Source of the DNA: Gemmatimonadota bacterium
GTDB lineage: Bacteria > 4572-55 > J002
Length of the DNA: 56,384 nt
Assembly (NCBI GenBank): GCA_003697105.1
Contig: RFFQ01000169.1
Coordinates: 1 to 56,384 of the forward strand
Direction: 5' to 3'
Part shown: piece after piece, positions 35,415 through 45,240 of the stretch
Numbering within the stretch: the first letter of the stretch is position 1
Layout: every line of letters begins with the position of its first letter
Translations under genes and position numbers: made by a program
Notes under the pieces: generated by a model
What the model was told of the DNA's origin: nothing
Databases searched by the model: none
The model's input: only the letters and a program-made list of their open reading frames with translations

Positions 35415-35728
35415 AATTATCACCCTCATTTCATCTCCGGTTCGATGGATATGGTGACGGTATTTGCCGTAATAACCTCCCTCAATCAGAGATTTTATTC
35501 TCAACATGTTACAGCAAGATCCGCCTTTCCAACCGGACACCATCGTTTGACGTGTCTTCTCTGAGTTCCCCGTTTACCTCCGAAGAGAACATCCGAACCG
35601 TTTTACCGGCACCGTGGAAGCACCGTGTTTTTTCGCTTGACTCTCCTTCTAAAAGGTGGTATCATTTAAAGCAAAACATGAAGTGAACTTATTTTTATCG
35701 TTTTTTATGAGATAGTTACCACAAACAA
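35415..35728. other. Intergenic region with a promoter, no gene seen (314 bp)
   Basis: This lies between the PilS-like kinase and the intein-like gene. Apart from the promoter at 35637-35665 I see no coding content, and no remnant of a response-regulator receiver in any frame. Confidence 0.55.
35637..35665 (+). promoter_or_regulatory. Sigma-70-type promoter ahead of the intein-like gene
   Basis: TTGACT (35637-35642), a 17-bp spacer and TATCAT (35660-35665) match the consensus at five of six positions in each hexamer. The leader to the ATG at 35729 would be ~57 nt and has no clear ribosome site. Confidence 0.7.
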
Positions 35729-37024
35729 ATGTACGCTTTTGGAAGCGATCTTTTCGGGCAGCCAGCTCATAGTTTACAGATCGAGTTAGCCCTTCCTGAA
35801 CGACCCGGCGTTGCACTTCCGGCAGAGGCAGTAAGTGCCGCTAGCCATGTAATTCAAGTGAAGAATGGGGTTTGGAATCCGTTGCACGACATTTACCATA
35901 CCTCTCGTCAAGATTGGCTCGTTTTGGGATTAAATGAGACTCATAAAGTGGCACCCGCGCGGATATATACCATCCAACACGCTCAAAAAGGGCGGTTGTA
36001 CCGGCTGGTGACCCGGCGCGGGCGGGAATTAGTTGCTACCGAAAATGTCCGGTTGCTTACACCCACCGGCTGGACGGCATTAAAACTATTGAAACGAGGT
36101 GCGTTCATTGCGAGTTTACGCCATATTCCGTTTCGATTAACTCGCAGTTTATACCATCACCAACTGATTTTGCTGGGGTATCTTCTGAGTGATGCTACGG
36201 CATTGTCTGAGGACAAAATCACGTTTTCCGCCCGGCAAAAAAGCCATGTTGAGGATTTCACACACCATATTCATCAATTTGAGCACACCCACGTTGAAAT
36301 TGAAGGTTGGCACGGTCGAGAAGCCGTTATTCTGACTGCCACGCATGAATTACCTCATATTTCCGCCCTGATCGAGTGGGTTGACCAATTAGGTCTCGTC
36401 TCCGAAAAGCAACTTCCAAAGCTGGTGTTTACGTTGTCACACACCGATGTTGCCTTGCTGATGGGGCGGTTGTGGTCTGTCTGCGGCAAGGTTGTCCTAG
36501 ATGCCAATAAAACGATCTTTTTCACGACATCGACGCGGTTGGCTCGCCAACTTCAGCATCTACTGCTCCGGTTTGGCATTATCAGCAAATTGGAGACAAC
36601 CCGCCGGCAGTCTCGTTTGGTGGTTTCGGGGTCCTATTATCTTCATCGATTTTACCAGACCTTTACCCGGTTTTTATTAGGCACAGTTTCCCGAAATCTG
36701 AAAAAATGGTACCGGCGCCAACGAGTAACCAACGGCACCACATTTCTGGAAACAGACCCCATTCCCACAGCACTTCTGCCCACGGATGACCCGGCAATGA
36801 GCACGATTGGGGATCAACAGCAGTATATTCAACGTCGCCGCCTGTACCAACTGTACCAACGCCATCCGGCAATAGAACTTAAAACGATTATCGAATCCGA
36901 TATTTACTGGGATCGGGTTCGCTCCACGAAACCGGACCCATCTCCATTTCGGGAGTCTATAAAACTTGTGACATCCGATGCGGTGGCAGTGAATGACCTG
37001 ATCGTCAAATTTGGACACACGTAA
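35729..37024 (+). CDS. Free-standing degenerate intein (Hint plus LAGLIDADG-type) protein
   Basis: The 431 residues resemble an intein without exteins. Residues ~75-130 match the Hint N-terminal part (YRLVTRRGRELVATENVRLL, TPTGWTALKLLKRGAFIAS), with Thr104 kept but Val107 where the block B His belongs. A LAGLIDADG-like region has LILLGYLLSDATAL (~147-160; Asp155 kept). A second motif, LLMGRLWSVCGKVV (~243-256), has Cys252 where the catalytic Asp is expected. The C-terminus (IYWDRVRST, IKLVTSDAVAVNDLIVKFGHT) matches intein blocks F/G but lacks the terminal His-Asn. The N-terminus has no Cys or Ser at the junction. Splicing and probably DNA cutting are therefore lost. The frame is nevertheless intact and has its own promoter. 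Confidence 0.75.
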   Translation: MYAFGSDLFGQPAHSLQIELALPERPGVALPAEAVSAASHVIQVKNGVWNPLHDIYHTSRQDWLVLGLNETHKVAPARIYTIQHAQKGRLYRLVTRRGRELVATENVRLLTPTGWTALKLLKRGAFIASLRHIPFRLTRSLYHHQLILLGYLLSDATALSEDKITFSARQKSHVEDFTHHIHQFEHTHVEIEGWHGREAVILTATHELPHISALIEWVDQLGLVSEKQLPKLVFTLSHTDVALLMGRLWSVCGKVVLDANKTIFFTTSTRLARQLQHLLLRFGIISKLETTRRQSRLVVSGSYYLHRFYQTFTRFLLGTVSRNLKKWYRRQRVTNGTTFLETDPIPTALLPTDDPAMSTIGDQQQYIQRRRLYQLYQRHPAIELKTIIESDIYWDRVRSTKPDPSPFRESIKLVTSDAVAVNDLIVKFGHT

Positions 37025-37080
37025 CCATTTCATCGCAAATGATGTTTATCTTTCGTACATTCAATAATACCGGAGGAAAT

Positions 37081-38007
37081 ATGATGACACACCGGAGCAT
37101 TTATGTGATCGGTTTATGGGTGGGGATGATGCTGATCGGCGGTTTTACGACATCCAGTGTTGCCGCAGAGCGCTATGGCTATGAACCCCAACGGGTAGTG
37201 GATGCCCCGACTGCCGGCATGATTGACCGGGATCGACTTTCGCTCTCTACCCGCACGTATGATGGTGGCGGTACGATGGTTTTTCTGATGTACGGTATTA
37301 AAGCCGGCAAAACTCAGGCATTTGCCGTCGGCTTTTCCGTGGGAGCAGATAGTTTGGTCGGAAATGGCTCCATGAAAGCCCGCTTTAATGTTCAGGCAAA
37401 ATTTCGATTCTGGAACGAGGAGCATGATACGTGGAAACCGGCTTTGGCTGTCGGGCTGGATATGCAAGGTTACGGACCCTACAGCGAAGAGTACGAGCGG
37501 TACCAGTATAAATCCAAAGGCTTATATGGGGTTGTCAGTAAAAATTGGCATTTGGGTTACCTGAACGATTCCAACTTCTCCTTTGGAAATTTGGGTTTAC
37601 ATTTTGGTCTGAATTATGCATTTGAACAACGTAAAGATGAAGAAACCGGTTTCAATGCCTTTTGGGGGTTTGATAAAGTCCTGTGGGAACGTAGTGTAAT
37701 CATTAAAGACCCGTGCACCGACCGCTCCACTCGGGTTTCCCAACCGGTAGTGGAACTCATGGGCGAGTATGATTTTGGTCTAAACGATGATCGCCCCGAT
37801 GGACGATTCGGTGAACCGGGCCGGCAAGGGTACCTCAATGCCGGATTGCGCGTTTTTCTCTTTTCGCGCTGGGAACCGGAGATGTCCCAGTTAAAACCCT
37901 CCTTGATCCTTGAATTATACGCCCGCAATCTCAACAAAAATAACGGTGATGTCAGCCGGGAGTTTGGCTTGAGTTTTCAGACAGATTTACAGTTTCGGAT
38001 CAACTAA
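37081..38007 (+). CDS. Probable outer-membrane beta-barrel protein
   Basis: From the ATG at 37081 (GGAGG site 5 nt upstream) there is a signal peptide ending near SSVAAE. The mature ~285 residues alternate polar and hydrophobic residues with many aromatic turns (for example [37 protein letters not shown]) and end in [10 protein letters not shown], a pattern typical of an outer-membrane barrel. Similar proteins carry a YjbH-like or PorV-like fold, but I cannot assign a family. The upstream ATG at 37039 has no ribosome site. The ending in FRIN, not a C-terminal aromatic, is slightly unusual for a BAM signal. Confidence 0.7.
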   Translation: MMTHRSIYVIGLWVGMMLIGGFTTSSVAAERYGYEPQRVVDAPTAGMIDRDRLSLSTRTYDGGGTMVFLMYGIKAGKTQAFAVGFSVGADSLVGNGSMKARFNVQAKFRFWNEEHDTWKPALAVGLDMQGYGPYSEEYERYQYKSKGLYGVVSKNWHLGYLNDSNFSFGNLGLHFGLNYAFEQRKDEETGFNAFWGFDKVLWERSVIIKDPCTDRSTRVSQPVVELMGEYDFGLNDDRPDGRFGEPGRQGYLNAGLRVFLFSRWEPEMSQLKPSLILELYARNLNKNNGDVSREFGLSFQTDLQFRIN

Positions 38008-38057
38008 ATGGGGGCAACTCACTCCGATCCGCGGGTGATCGTACTGCAAACTTTTTG

Positions 38058-38086
38058 TTGACATTCGATCTGAGATGTGATAGTAT
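38058..38086 (+). promoter_or_regulatory. Strong promoter of accA, giving a leaderless transcript
   Basis: A perfect TTGACA (38058-38063), a 17-bp spacer and TAGTAT (38081-38086) end only 10 nt before the ATG at 38097. The expected start site falls 0-4 nt from the ATG, and there is no ribosome site, so the mRNA should be leaderless or nearly so. Confidence 0.75.
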
Positions 38087-38096
38087 TCCTTCCACT

Positions 38097-39056
38097 ATGA
38101 GCGAATTTATACTGGATTTTGAGCGTCCCATTTTGGAGCTCGAACGCAAAATTGATGACTTGCGCGGCTTCGCCGAAACGGAGAATCTTGAGTTTACCGA
38201 TGAGATTCAAACGTTAGAGGAAAAGTGCCTCCGGCTGAAAGAGGAAATTTATTCCAATCTGACCCGTTGGCAGCGGGTTCAGCTTGCCCGGCATCCCAAA
38301 CGTCCTTACGCCCTAGATTATATTCATGCCATGCTTACGGATTTTGTGGAATTGCATGGTGACCGTAATTTTGCCGATGATAAAGCGATTGTGGGCGGTC
38401 TCGCAAAACTTGAGGGCCAACCGATTGTGGTTATTGGGCAACAAAAAGGGCGGGACACCAAAGAAAATCTAGTCCGTAATTTTGGTATGCCTCACCCGGA
38501 AGGCTATCGCAAAGCCTTACGGCTGATGAATCTTGCCGCTAAATTCAACCGGCCTATCTTATGTTTAGTTGATACCCCGGGCGCGTATCCCGGTATTGGC
38601 GCGGAAGAACGGGGACAGGCGGAAGCTATCGCCCGTAATTTGCGAGAAATGGCAACCCTTCCCGTGCCGATTATTGTAGTAGTGATTGGGGAAGGTGCCA
38701 GTGGCGGCGCGCTTGGTATTGGCGTCGGTGACCGGATTTTGATGTTGGATAACACCTGGTTCTCGGTGATTTCCCCGGAAGGATGTGCGGCAATTCTCTG
38801 GCGCAGTGCCGAAGAACGCGAACGTGCCGCCGAAGCCCTGAAACTTGCCCCGCAAGACCTGCTGGAATTGGGCATCATTGATGAGATTGTCCCAGAACCG
38901 CTGGGCGGTGCCCACCGCGATCCACAAAAAACAGCGCAAAATTTGAAAAACCGGTTGGTTGCGATCTTTAATGAACTGCAACAGCTATCCTGTGATGATT
39001 TAATTGATCAGCGCATCCAAAAATATGAAAAAATGGGTGTTTTTATTGAAGAATAG
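38097..39056 (+). CDS. accA: Acetyl-CoA carboxylase carboxyltransferase subunit alpha
   Basis: AccA with AccD transfers CO2 from biotin to acetyl-CoA to make malonyl-CoA for fatty acid synthesis. The N-terminal helical part ([20 protein letters not shown]) and the core motifs [69 protein letters not shown] and [18 protein letters not shown] are all present over 319 residues, a normal length. The ATG at 38097 fits the family N-terminus (MSEFILDFE); the upstream in-frame start lies inside the promoter. accD, accB and accC are not in the window. Confidence 0.96.
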   Translation: MSEFILDFERPILELERKIDDLRGFAETENLEFTDEIQTLEEKCLRLKEEIYSNLTRWQRVQLARHPKRPYALDYIHAMLTDFVELHGDRNFADDKAIVGGLAKLEGQPIVVIGQQKGRDTKENLVRNFGMPHPEGYRKALRLMNLAAKFNRPILCLVDTPGAYPGIGAEERGQAEAIARNLREMATLPVPIIVVVIGEGASGGALGIGVGDRILMLDNTWFSVISPEGCAAILWRSAEERERAAEALKLAPQDLLELGIIDEIVPEPLGGAHRDPQKTAQNLKNRLVAIFNELQQLSCDDLIDQRIQKYEKMGVFIEE

Positions 39057-39086
39057 TTCCTCCGGCGATTAAAGGAGGGGATTGAC

Positions 39087-40265
39087 GTGGCACTACAAGG
39101 CGACTTAAAAGATTTTCATCTCAATGACATTATCCAGCTAATCCATATGGGGAAGCAGACCGGTGCGATCCATATTGATACGGCTACAGCACATGGAGTG
39201 ATCTATTTTGAGGACGGTGAAGCCGTTCATGCCACCATTGGAGATCAAGCCACGGGAGAAAGAGCGGTCTTCCAGATTTTGCACTGGCTTGAAGGAGAAT
39301 TCACCTTTTTGCCCAATCAGACGACGACCGAACGATCCATCTCCATGAACGTCCAGAATCTGGTGATGGAAGGCACCCGCCAAATCGATGAGTGGGAACG
39401 GCTACGCGATCTCATCCCCTCACTGGATATTGTTGTGAAGTTTAACAGTGACCCGGGGAGCAGTACGCAGGACATCAATTTACATCCCAAAGAGTGGAAA
39501 GTGCTCTCCCTTGTCAATGGGTTACGGAGCGTGCGGGAGATTGCCGCTCAATGTGGCCTCTCTGAATTTGAAACGTGTAAGACATTGTACGGGTTGATCT
39601 CATCCGGTCTGTTGGCAGTGGTCAAGGATGCTCCGGTAAAACCTGCCGAACCGGTGACGATCACCGATAATGCTCCGGCAGCAACACAAACCCCGCCTTC
39701 ACCGGCTAAACGAGCCATCCCATCTGATCAAGACCCTTCAAAATCAAGTATCTGGAATATCTTTGGTATTGGGGGCGCAAAAAAAGAAAAAGAGCGTGAA
39801 AAACGAGAGTCCGCCGTTGATATTCCACCAGAGCAATTGCAACGAATTCGGAACGATGACTCGCCGCCGCAACTGGAAGCCATGGAAACCTTTATCAATG
39901 CGCTCCTTGATGACTACGAAACGCCAAAAGGGCTTTTCCCCGCGGTTAAATTCTCAATGCCGCTTGCCCAACGCATCCGTAAATACGAGCAAAAATTCCC
40001 AGCGATGAAGTACGTCCTTGTAAAAGATGGTCGAATTGATACCCTTTATGCCGAATCTCAAGTGCAAAGTGGGGGAGCAGAACAACAGGATATTCTGTTT
40101 GGCTTAGGTGACATCGCTCAAGATTTGCTTGAAGATGCTAAAAAGAGTTTGACGCCACGCTCTGCAGTGAGCCGCTACAATGCCACCTTTGACCGAATAT
40201 TTAAAGACCATTTTGATATTCGCGCTTTGGAACTCGGCGCATTTATCAAAAAAGCCAGCCCATGA
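39087..40265 (+). CDS. DUF4388-domain protein
   Basis: The N-terminal ~100 residues are a DUF4388/PatA-type domain (LQGDLKDFHLNDIIQLIHMG, GAIHID, GVIYFEDGEAVHATIGDQ, AVFQILHWLEGEF), found in gliding, adaptation and scaffold proteins of many phyla. Residues ~130-180 look like a winged helix (KEWKVLSLVNGLRSVREIAA). A Pro/charge-rich linker follows, and the C-terminal ~120 residues resemble no family I know. The start is a GTG at 39087 with a strong AAAGGAGGGG site. It follows accA by 30 bp and overlaps the thioesterase gene by 4 bp, so the three are probably one transcript. Confidence 0.85.
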   Translation: MALQGDLKDFHLNDIIQLIHMGKQTGAIHIDTATAHGVIYFEDGEAVHATIGDQATGERAVFQILHWLEGEFTFLPNQTTTERSISMNVQNLVMEGTRQIDEWERLRDLIPSLDIVVKFNSDPGSSTQDINLHPKEWKVLSLVNGLRSVREIAAQCGLSEFETCKTLYGLISSGLLAVVKDAPVKPAEPVTITDNAPAATQTPPSPAKRAIPSDQDPSKSSIWNIFGIGGAKKEKEREKRESAVDIPPEQLQRIRNDDSPPQLEAMETFINALLDDYETPKGLFPAVKFSMPLAQRIRKYEQKFPAMKYVLVKDGRIDTLYAESQVQSGGAEQQDILFGLGDIAQDLLEDAKKSLTPRSAVSRYNATFDRIFKDHFDIRALELGAFIKKASP

Positions 40266-40666
40266 TCGCCCAGATTCATGTCCGTGTCCGTTATGCGGAA
40301 ACCGACCAGATGGGGATCGTTTACCACGCAAATTATTTTCAATGGTTTGAAATGGGACGTACCCATCTCCTGCGGGAAGCTGGTCTCCCATACAAAGACC
40401 TTGAACTCGCCGGATTTCGCTTGCCCGTTTTAGAAGCTCATTGCAAATACCTCAAACCTGCCCATTATGATGACCTGCTCCGCATTGAATCTACCTTGCA
40501 TGAAGTGCAGCGGGCGAGTTTGATTATCAATTATACCCTCTTTAACGCAGAGACGGAAACCATGCTGGCAACTGGATATACCAAACACGGTGTTATCAAT
40601 CAAGAGGGTAAACTCACCCGCATTCCCCCCATACTCAAAACCGCTTTAGATAACGCCCGGTTGTGA
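40262..40666 (+). CDS. Acyl-CoA thioesterase, YbgC/4-hydroxybenzoyl-CoA type
   Basis: This is a 134-residue hotdog-fold thioesterase. The YbgC family motif RYAETDQMGIVYHANYFQWF, with the catalytic Asp in DQMGIVYH, is present, followed by EMGRTHLLREAGLPY. It hydrolyses acyl-CoA or acyl-ACP thioesters. The ATG overlaps the stop of the DUF4388 gene (ATGA), indicating coupling. Family members in other bacteria are often beside tol-pal genes, which is not the case here. Confidence 0.92.
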   Translation: MIAQIHVRVRYAETDQMGIVYHANYFQWFEMGRTHLLREAGLPYKDLELAGFRLPVLEAHCKYLKPAHYDDLLRIESTLHEVQRASLIINYTLFNAETETMLATGYTKHGVINQEGKLTRIPPILKTALDNARL

Positions 40667-40717
40667 TTGTCCTCATCCTCTTCCGGGACGTGTGATTTTT
40701 TCGATATTACTTTTTGC

Positions 40718-40745
40718 TTGACGATGCTGAATATTTCCCTATTTT
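40718..40745 (+). promoter_or_regulatory. Possible promoter of the gingipain-family gene
   Basis: TTGACG (40718-40723), a 16-bp spacer and TATTTT (40740-40745) lie ~165 bp upstream of the ATG at 40914. The -10 box matches only four of six positions. Confidence 0.4.
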
Positions 40746-40913
40746 TATCAATCCATAAAGGTTTTCCCCACCCTTAGGTCATCCTGAAACCCCCCTAAAG
40801 CCGGAATGCTCGCCTTCACGGCTTCAAGATTATTCTCCCCAAAAAGACTGCTTAATCTGCTCGACACACCCGGTCGAGATTATCTTCAAATTTCCTTTAA
40901 GGAGGTTCTAATA

Positions 40914-43900
40914 ATGCGACTTGTGATGGCTATCACGTTGTCAGTATTGATCGGTTTTATTGGTTTTGCCTATGCGGATTGGGTTGCTATCCACGAATCT
41001 ATACCGTCTGCCACTGAGATTCAGGTGGTACAGTCCGATCTGGGCGGTTCGCACCTGCGAATCGAACTTTCTGGGGTAGAACGTGGAACAACAATCCGTA
41101 ATGGTGTGACATACACCACCCTTGATATTCCGCATGCCACCCGTCTTGCTCAGCCCGGCGCGCCGGATGTGCCTATGCTCTCCACGTGGGTTGCTGTTCC
41201 CCCTCAAGCCCGGGTAGAGGTACGTGTACGCACCGGTGATTATGAAACCCTAACCGGAGTGGATATTGCCCCCTATAGTGATGACCCGCTGGATCCCACG
41301 ATGCATTTTGTGGATGAAATGCTGTATGCCGAAAACCACTTTTTCCCCGCCGAACATGTAATTACCGGTAAACCGCAAGTCATGCGGGATGTCCGGTTTG
41401 TACCGGTTCAAATTCTGCCGGTACAAGTCAATCCGGTCACGCGGGAGGTTCGTCTTTATTCCAATATGGAAATTGAGATCGTTACCATCGGAACAGATGG
41501 TGTGAACCCGAAGACTTCCGTGTCACCGTACCCCTCTCGCGCCTTTGAACAGGTGTATCGCAGCCGGATAGTCAATTATGAGCACCTAAAACCATTTCTG
41601 TTTTCCAATTTACGGGAAGCCCCAGAAGGACTGAATTTGCTTATTATCAGTCCAGATAATTTAGCCGGTGCTTTAGGACCCTACACGGAATGGAAGAATA
41701 AAAAAGGCATTCGTACCTACGTCGCCCCTTTTGCCGAAACGGGAAACACAAGCACTCAAATTAAAGCCTACATTCAAGAATTGTATGATGACCCCGCGAC
41801 ACGTCCCGAATATCTTCTGTTTATTGGGGATGCGAATGTTTGCCCCGCATGGACCTCGACGGGCTATCTTTCGGATAATCCTTACGCTTTTTTGGAAGGT
41901 AATGATGAAGTACTGGATGCCTTCACCGGGCGGTTCCCTTGCGAACCTTCCCCATTGTCGCTGTTGACGATGGTCAACCGGACTCTGGAATATGAACAAA
42001 ATCCAGTAAATGATGGCTCCAACTGGAACAAAGATGCCGTGATGATCTGCCCGCAAGCCTCCTCCATGGAAACCAAATTTGAACATGTAACTCAAGAACT
42101 GCTGATCGATATTGGAGAGTATGATGAGATCAACGAGTATCGATCCGAAGGGCACACCGGTGAAGTTCATAGTAATATTAATGATGGCCGGGCATTTTTA
42201 AACTTCCGTGGCTACATCAGCAATTACGGGATCGATATGAACGCCATTGATCCTGATGGAAAATACCCCTTTGTGACGTGGTTGACCTGCGGGCAGTGTC
42301 GGTATAACAATAATGATTTCTGTGTTCGATGGTTGCGGGATGGGAGTTCCACCGACCCCGAAGGCGCCATTGGGTCTGTCGCCGGTTCGCAAGTTACCAA
42401 TCCACCGGAGTACGCTCGCCGCCGCGATGCGCTTGACCTTGGTATGTACAAAGCCATTTTTGAGGAAAATATTCGGGAGATGGGCGAGTTGCTCCTCTGG
42501 GGTAAAGAATACGTCAAAGAAGTCTATCCCCTGCCGGATATTTACACCGAAGACACCTACAACCATTTTTCCCTGATGGGCGACCCCACCTGCGCTATCT
42601 GGACGGAAACCCCGCTTTCAATGAATGTCGATTATATGCCGGTTATACCGCTGGGTACATTTGAATTTCCGGTACACGTTTTAGACGCCGAAGGCGAACC
42701 TGTTCCAGATGCGCTGATCTCGTTGACCCGGGTGGATGAGGACATCTACTTTAAGGCATATACTGATGAAAACGGGGAAGCCACGCTGGAACTAACTATC
42801 GATGACCTCGGCTTGTATGATTTTATTATCACCGCGGATAATAATTTGCCCTTGATTACCACCGTCGAGGCAGTGCCGGGTATGGCATTTGAAGGCTATG
42901 TCACCGATGCCATTACCGGTGCTGGCGTTCCGGCGGATGTGTTTATTGAAGGCGGCTACCATACCACCGCCCGGGTAACGGATGGATTTTACCGGCTCTA
43001 CGTGGCAGAAGCAGGAAGTTATCAACTGCAAGCGCAACGCTGGGGGTATGAAGATTACATCTCCCAGACCTTCACCATTGCCGAAAATGAAACGCTTCAT
43101 GTCGATATTGTCATGAATCCATTCGATACCGGTGTGATCGAAGGGTATGTTTATGATTTGGTGGATCGCCCGGTGGAAAATGCCGTGATCACGGCAATCC
43201 AAGAAGTCGAACAACCGCCGGTGTACACTGATGAAAACGGCTTCTATTCCATTACTTGCCCCGGCGGGTACACGTATAATGTGCGGGTGGAACACGAAAC
43301 GTTTGTGACCCAAGAGTCCTCGGTCACGGTGGAGGTCGATGACACATCAACGCTGGATTTTCATGATCTGGTCTTAATGGCAAATTTTGAGACCGACACG
43401 GATGATTTTTATCGCGGGTCGGGTCCATATCAGTGGCAACGAGGCATCCCGGGGGGCGAGGGTGCTCCAGAAGCGTATCTGGGTGAAAATGTATGGGCAA
43501 CTCGTCTTAATGGAAATTACATCGGTAATGTCCGTTCGTATCTCTACAGCCCTGTTTATTATATTTTAGACGACCCGCAAAATGAGCACCTCTCCTTTTA
43601 TCATTGGTACGAAACAAACGATGTGGATTTTCACGATGGTGGCCGGGTGCAAATTCGGGTGGAACCCAGCGATGAGTGGGAAACCATCGAGCCCATCGGT
43701 GGCTATCCCGTTGCTTATGTGCTGGCATTCAACGGTCCCGGTTTTTGTGGTACGATTGATGATTGGGAACAAGTGACGTTCGACCTCAGTATGTACGAGG
43801 GACAAAATGTGCAGTTTCGCTTTGAATTCCGCTCGGTAGTCCCAAATGATGAAACCCGCCTCGGTTGGTATCTGGATAATATGGTGATTTACGGCGCGCG

Positions 43901-45008
43901 GGATTACCTCGGTGGAGATGGATTTCGCGTCGCGGGAGCGATCCACTATGGCGGGTGGATGAACCCCGTCCCCAATGCCATGTTGGAGATGGGAGACGCA
44001 ACCACAATGAGCGATACCGAAGGTCAATATCAGTTTGAGGGAATGCCCGCCGGTAATTATACCTTAACTGCCTCAAAAACAGATGACATTACGGGAATTT
44101 CCGCATTTGATGCCGCCCGAATTGCCCAATATTCTGCCGGTAGTTACGATTTTGATGCCTATCAGGTGATCGCGGCGGATGTGACCGGAGATGGTAGTGT
44201 GAGCCCCTTTGATGCCGCTCGGGTTGCCCAATTTTCGGCGGGATCAAATCATAACTCGCAAACGGGAACGTGGGCATTCATACCGGAAATGTATCAGTAC
44301 ACACCCTTGAATGAGCACATGCTGGATCAGAACTTCAATGCCATCTTGATGGGTGAAGTCACCGGTAATTGGGCTCCAGAAGCGCAATTCAGAATGAAAA
44401 ATGACGAATTCGGGATTGCAGCAACTACGGAAGTTAGACGAATTGGTAATCAGTTGCAACTAACTGATTTTACAGATGATGTGCTGGCATTCCAGTTTAC
44501 TGTTCAAGCGAACCAATTGCCACCCGTCTCCCTGCCGGAGGGTGCGACAGATTGGCACCTGCTGGTGCAACAACAAACCGAAACCCGTTGGGAAATCGTT
44601 GCTTATGGCATGACCCCCCTTTCCACAACGGAAATACTCCACTTTGAAAATGCCGCATCCCTAGAAATTGTTAATGGACAAATCAACGAGACACCCGCCA
44701 AAGTGATCTCAACCCCTAATGTGCCGCAACATTTTGCGTTGCATGCGGCGTATCCCAATCCGTTTAACCCCAAAACAACGCTGGCATTTGATCTGCCGCA
44801 AGTAAGCCATATCCGTCTGAATATCTACGATGTCAGCGGGCATTTGGTGCGTACACTGGTCAACAGCCAACAAGACGCCGGTTACCATCAGGTGGAATGG
44901 AACGGCACCGATGACCAGAATCAAGTGGTTCGTTCTGGGGTTTATGTTTACCGGTTAGAAACCGACACCGGTTTTAATGCGACGGAATCAATGGTTCTGC
45001 TGAAATAA
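40914..45008 (+). CDS. Gingipain-family (C25) surface protein with FlgD-like sorting tail
   Basis: This is a 1364-residue secreted protein (signal peptide MRLVMAITLSVLIGFIGFAYA; AAGGAGG site at the ATG). A propeptide-like region (~25-238) precedes a C25 peptidase fold (~240-565): LNLLIISPDNLAGALGPYTE, PEYLLFIGDANVCP, and the ending HFSLMGDPTCAIWT. The catalytic Cys position is C459 in TWLTCGQC. The usual His of GHG is Y434 (NFRGYIS), so activity is doubtful. Then come three carboxypeptidase-regulatory-like beta domains, a MAM/CUB-like sandwich, a dockerin-like pair (ISAFDAARIAQYSAG, ADVTGDGSVSPFDAARVAQF), and a FlgD/T9SS-type tail (YPNPFNPKTTLAFDL, SGVYVYRLET). Cell-surface attachment or release is inferred. 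Confidence 0.85.
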   Translation: MRLVMAITLSVLIGFIGFAYADWVAIHESIPSATEIQVVQSDLGGSHLRIELSGVERGTTIRNGVTYTTLDIPHATRLAQPGAPDVPMLSTWVAVPPQARVEVRVRTGDYETLTGVDIAPYSDDPLDPTMHFVDEMLYAENHFFPAEHVITGKPQVMRDVRFVPVQILPVQVNPVTREVRLYSNMEIEIVTIGTDGVNPKTSVSPYPSRAFEQVYRSRIVNYEHLKPFLFSNLREAPEGLNLLIISPDNLAGALGPYTEWKNKKGIRTYVAPFAETGNTSTQIKAYIQELYDDPATRPEYLLFIGDANVCPAWTSTGYLSDNPYAFLEGNDEVLDAFTGRFPCEPSPLSLLTMVNRTLEYEQNPVNDGSNWNKDAVMICPQASSMETKFEHVTQELLIDIGEYDEINEYRSEGHTGEVHSNINDGRAFLNFRGYISNYGIDMNAIDPDGKYPFVTWLTCGQCRYNNNDFCVRWLRDGSSTDPEGAIGSVAGSQVTNPPEYARRRDALDLGMYKAIFEENIREMGELLLWGKEYVKEVYPLPDIYTEDTYNHFSLMGDPTCAIWTETPLSMNVDYMPVIPLGTFEFPVHVLDAEGEPVPDALISLTRVDEDIYFKAYTDENGEATLELTIDDLGLYDFIITADNNLPLITTVEAVPGMAFEGYVTDAITGAGVPADVFIEGGYHTTARVTDGFYRLYVAEAGSYQLQAQRWGYEDYISQTFTIAENETLHVDIVMNPFDTGVIEGYVYDLVDRPVENAVITAIQEVEQPPVYTDENGFYSITCPGGYTYNVRVEHETFVTQESSVTVEVDDTSTLDFHDLVLMANFETDTDDFYRGSGPYQWQRGIPGGEGAPEAYLGENVWATRLNGNYIGNVRSYLYSPVYYILDDPQNEHLSFYHWYETNDVDFHDGGRVQIRVEPSDEWETIEPIGGYPVAYVLAFNGPGFCGTIDDWEQVTFDLSMYEGQNVQFRFEFRSVVPNDETRLGWYLDNMVIYGARDYLGGDGFRVAGAIHYGGWMNPVPNAMLEMGDATTMSDTEGQYQFEGMPAGNYTLTASKTDDITGISAFDAARIAQYSAGSYDFDAYQVIAADVTGDGSVSPFDAARVAQFSAGSNHNSQTGTWAFIPEMYQYTPLNEHMLDQNFNAILMGEVTGNWAPEAQFRMKNDEFGIAATTEVRRIGNQLQLTDFTDDVLAFQFTVQANQLPPVSLPEGATDWHLLVQQQTETRWEIVAYGMTPLSTTEILHFENAASLEIVNGQINETPAKVISTPNVPQHFALHAAYPNPFNPKTTLAFDLPQVSHIRLNIYDVSGHLVRTLVNSQQDAGYHQVEWNGTDDQNQVVRSGVYVYRLETDTGFNATESMVLLK

Positions 45009-45040
45009 GGACTCATCCAGCATAGATGAGTTTGGCGAAT

Positions 45041-45078
45041 ATTCCCTATCACCCGAGTGGGTGGTAGGGAATTTTTTT
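45041..45078 (+). terminator. Intrinsic terminator after the gingipain-family gene
   Basis: A 14-bp stem with one G-T pair (ATTCCCTATCACCC / GGGTGGTAGGGAAT, 45041-45054 with 45059-45072) is followed by a run of T (45072-45078). Confidence 0.85.
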
Positions 45079-45093
45079 AACTCGTTAATATTA

Positions 45094-45122
45094 TTGACAT
45101 TTTTAAGGTTATCTGGTAAACT
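45094..45122 (+). promoter_or_regulatory. Promoter of the HtrA-like protease gene
   Basis: A perfect TTGACA (45094-45099), a 17-bp spacer and TAAACT (45117-45122) lie ~118 bp upstream of the ATG at 45241. Confidence 0.6.
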
Positions 45123-45240
45123 CTTCGATTAAGGTCTGTTTGGGGATGCAAGTCGAGGGCTGGCTGGCGTCAAAAACCCAACGGGGGAATTTCTCAACTA
45201 TCTTTTTATTCACCTCTTTTATTCGAAAGGAGAGCGCATT

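Noticed and set aside
42792-43313. 173-codon minus-strand frame inside the gingipain-family gene
   Set aside because: It is an antisense shadow with no independent support.
44110-44240. Cellulosomal dockerin
   Set aside because: The calcium-loop pair is dockerin-like, but no cohesin or glycoside hydrolase is present. Such repeats are common in FCB secreted proteins ahead of the sorting tail.
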